Assembly (NCBI GenBank): GCA_030699855.1
Contig: JAUYKR010000064.1
Span: 1 to 8,388 of the forward strand
DNA: 8,388 nt
Source of the DNA: a bacterium
GTDB lineage: Bacteria > Patescibacteriota > Gracilibacteria > JAUYGZ01
Direction of reading: 5' to 3'
The translations under genes and the position numbers were made by a program. Below, piece after piece: positions 7,179 through 8,388 of the stretch (positions are counted from its first letter, which is position 1; each line of letters opens with the position of its first letter). The notes under the pieces are model-generated. The model saw only the letters and a program-made list of their open reading frames with translations. It was not told the DNA's origin and searched no databases.

Positions 7179-8171
7179 TCAAATTGTACAAAAAGTACGA
7201 TAAATGTTATCAGCGTCCTGTATTGATTCGATGCTATGATTTGGTCTAAAGTCTACCGGAGTCCAAGCTTTTCCGGAAATAATGACAACAACTTTCTCAC
7301 CTTCTAGTGTCCCCTTTCTTAAGAGGTACTTTGCTATAAATAGTGATGCGGCACTCTCGCGGGCTGTGAAAAATCTGGTTTGCATGTCATCAATCTGATC
7401 ATTAGTGACGTAGTAAGCGTCCCTCCAATCATTTCCAATCAGGCGGCAAAGTTCACGGTAGAGACCAACCCTTAAGGGAAGATCCGGTGGTCCTGGATGT
7501 TCATTTTCATAGCCATTCGGTAGCTCTTCTGTTTTTAAGAGATGGACTAGTCCAGCTCCCCTGCCATTTTGGGCGAGGATGAAGCGTGGAATGTGTGTTG
7601 CGTTATTTTCATCTATTGCCCATTCTTCATACGATCTTAGGATCCCCAAAGTTGATATCCCCGAACTACAGAAATTCACGACTGCATTGGCATCTGGAGC
7701 TTGCTCAATGATTTCCTTACCGAGAGTTTTGTAGTGTTCGATTGCGTCTGGATCTTCAGACCCCCTTAGATTATGAATGCCATATTTTCTAGAAAAGTAT
7801 TTAGCCCAATGAATTGGGTGAGAAGTAGCCACCAAAAATCCACCTTCCTGCTCAATAGCAGCTGCCTTGTCCATCTCCCCGTGCTCGGATACAAGGCAGA
7901 GGACCTTAATCCCCAGCTTCTTTCCGTAATGACTGGCGGTGATGCCGGCGTTGCCGGAAGTGGAAATCACGACTTGCGTAACTCCCTCTTTTTTCAACTG
8001 CTCCAGTCGTGGCTTCAAATAGCGCCACTTGTGGGATCCCGTTTCCGACAAATCCTCCCGTTTTAACAGAATGTTGGGGTGGCTCGGAAGCGGTTCCAAT
8101 AGTGTGGCAGGCATAAAAGGCGTTGACAGAGGGGCGAAGTCCCTATAAGTATAGGTACCGAATTCTCTCAA
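7179..8171 (-). CDS. fold-type II PLP-dependent enzyme (threonine synthase/cysteine synthase superfamily)
   Basis: 330 residues, about the length of cysteine synthases. Visible: NILLKREDLSETGSHKWRYL (33-52) with the PLP Schiff-base Lys48; substrate-carboxylate loop STSGNAGITAS (70-80); phosphate-binding loop FCSSGISTLGIL (167-178) in place of a glycine-rich loop; and FTARESAASLFIA (268-280), equivalent to the Glu/Pro-rich segment before the C-terminal helix. The Lys context is mixed: Thr-Gly-Ser-His-Lys recalls tryptophan synthase beta, while Lys-Trp-Arg-x-Leu recalls D-cysteine desulfhydrase/ACC deaminase; the common Lys-Asp-Arg is absent. Beta-replacement, beta-elimination or deamination are all possible, so no specific reaction is assigned. 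The longest frame starts at TTG 8171, just after an in-frame TAA; ATG 8114 would give 311 residues and leave an 85-base divergent promoter region. The gene is AT-richer than the ATP synthase genes. It probably shares a transcript with the ligase-peptidase gene downstream. Confidence 0.85.
   Translation of the reverse strand: MREFGTYTYRDFAPLSTPFMPATLLEPLPSHPNILLKREDLSETGSHKWRYLKPRLEQLKKEGVTQVVISTSGNAGITASHYGKKLGIKVLCLVSEHGEMDKAAAIEQEGGFLVATSHPIHWAKYFSRKYGIHNLRGSEDPDAIEHYKTLGKEIIEQAPDANAVVNFCSSGISTLGILRSYEEWAIDENNATHIPRFILAQNGRGAGLVHLLKTEELPNGYENEHPGPPDLPLRVGLYRELCRLIGNDWRDAYYVTNDQIDDMQTRFFTARESAASLFIAKYLLRKGTLEGEKVVVIISGKAWTPVDFRPNHSIESIQDADNIYRTFCTI
8123..8149 (+). promoter_or_regulatory. candidate sigma70-type promoter for the LysW-like gene
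   Basis: A perfect -35 hexamer TTGACA (8123-8128) is followed after 15 bases by TATAAG (8144-8149), one mismatch from the -10 consensus. Transcription would start near 8156, leaving a leader of roughly 40 bases before the ATG at 8200. The 15-base spacer is shorter than the preferred 17, so this is a moderate call. The element lies inside the first codons of the divergent PLP gene if that gene starts at TTG 8171, but in intergenic DNA if it starts at ATG 8114. Confidence 0.38.
8142..8155. repeat. perfect 6-bp inverted repeat with 2-bp centre in divergent control region
   Basis: CCTATA-AG-TATAGG reads as a perfect inverted repeat. It contains TATAAG on the + strand (candidate -10 of the LysW-like gene) and TATACT on the - strand, which could act as a -10 for the PLP gene if that gene starts at ATG 8114. 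No good -35 is seen on the - strand at 16-18 bases, so a two-way promoter or a repressor site are both only possibilities. Confidence 0.35.
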
Positions 8172-8199
8172 GGGAACTTAAAACATTCATCTCCACACT

Positions 8200-8367
8200 A
8201 TGGGTTTCGCCATTATCTGTCCTTCTTGTGATCACAAAATCGTTTCCGAAGTGGAATTGGATGAGGTTCACATCGGCGACTACCTGGAGTGCGAAACCTG
8301 CTTTGAGGAACTGGTAGTGTCCTCCGTGGAGCCGATTGAGGTGGAACCGGTCGATGATGAGAAATAA
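8200..8367 (+). CDS. lysW: LysW-family amino-group carrier-like protein with variant C-terminus
   Basis: A 55-residue acidic protein. Cys7-Pro-Ser-Cys10 and Cys31-Glu-Thr-Cys34 form a zinc ribbon, and the order CPxC, ELxxVxxGDxxEC, xxCxxEL, VxSxEPxEVE matches LysW, the carrier that holds alpha-aminoadipate or glutamate on the gamma-carboxyl of its last Glu during lysine/arginine synthesis in Thermus, Deinococcus and archaea. Known LysW proteins end in EDWGE; this one ends EPVDDEK, so the modified Glu is not terminal and the WG is missing. It could be a carrier trimmed by one residue, a carrier using another side chain, or a plain zinc-ribbon relative. The start ATG at 8200 has no Shine-Dalgarno sequence. 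It diverges from the PLP gene with 28 bases (or 85, by the alternative start) between. An ATG at 8384, 16 bases after its stop, may begin a further gene cut off by the window edge; five bases are too few to say. Confidence 0.72.
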   Translation: MGFAIICPSCDHKIVSEVELDEVHIGDYLECETCFEELVVSSVEPIEVEPVDDEK

Positions 8368-8388
8368 TCAGAGCCGACTGACGATGTC

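Noticed and set aside
5271..7181. Alternative genetic code with TGA as glycine, as in some candidate phyla
   Set aside because: atpC and the ligase-peptidase gene both end at normal family lengths with TGA, and no gene in the window contains an internal in-frame TGA, so the standard bacterial code fits.
8143..8190. 15-codon leader ORF on the - strand (ATG 8190 to TAG 8143) overlapping the PLP gene start, preceded by GGAG
   Set aside because: GGAG directly touches the ATG, too close for a ribosome site; the peptide has no run of a regulatory amino acid and no attenuator hairpins are seen.

Overview
The window is a bacterial chromosome segment of about 8.4 kb with two parts. The first (1-5270, + strand) is the downstream end of an F-type ATP synthase operon in the usual order: atpF (3' end only), atpH, atpA, atpG, atpD, atpC. 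Gaps are 1 to 42 bases, so this is almost certainly one transcript. The a and c subunit genes would lie upstream. All nucleotide-site motifs of alpha and beta are intact, so this should be a working F1 sector; delta (atpH) and epsilon (atpC) are clearly more diverged.

The second part (5271-8388) is a small accessory locus. Two genes on the - strand run towards the ATP synthase operon: a fold-type II PLP enzyme (7179-8171) followed 12 bases later by a 631-residue protein that joins an ATP-grasp ligase to a bacterial SH3 and NlpC/P60 peptidase module (5271-7166). Facing away from them, on the + strand, is a 55-residue two-CxxC zinc-ribbon protein of the LysW amino-group-carrier family (8200-8367). 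It lacks the usual EDWGE tail and ends in Glu-Lys. The three genes share a very short divergent control region containing a perfect -35 hexamer and a small palindrome.

Working model (inference): the PLP enzyme makes or reshapes an amino acid, the ATP-grasp domain joins it through an amide bond to a peptide or to the LysW-like carrier, and the NlpC/P60 domain, from a family that cuts gamma-glutamyl bonds, can undo such a bond. A synthetase and an amidase on one chain recall glutathionylspermidine synthetase/amidase. An alternative is handling of cell-wall peptides inside the cell, as with YkfC-type endopeptidases.

Organism: none of the readable start codons has a convincing Shine-Dalgarno sequence, which points to a lineage that starts translation without it. 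Base composition is moderate: hand counts give about 57% GC in a 120-base atpD sample and about 40% in a 120-base sample of the PLP gene. A LysW homologue and SD-poor starts would fit some candidate-phyla (Patescibacteria-type) genomes, but the window does not settle the phylum. The standard code with TGA as stop fits all genes seen. No RNA genes, insertion sequences, CRISPR arrays or gene-free stretches over 300 bases are present.
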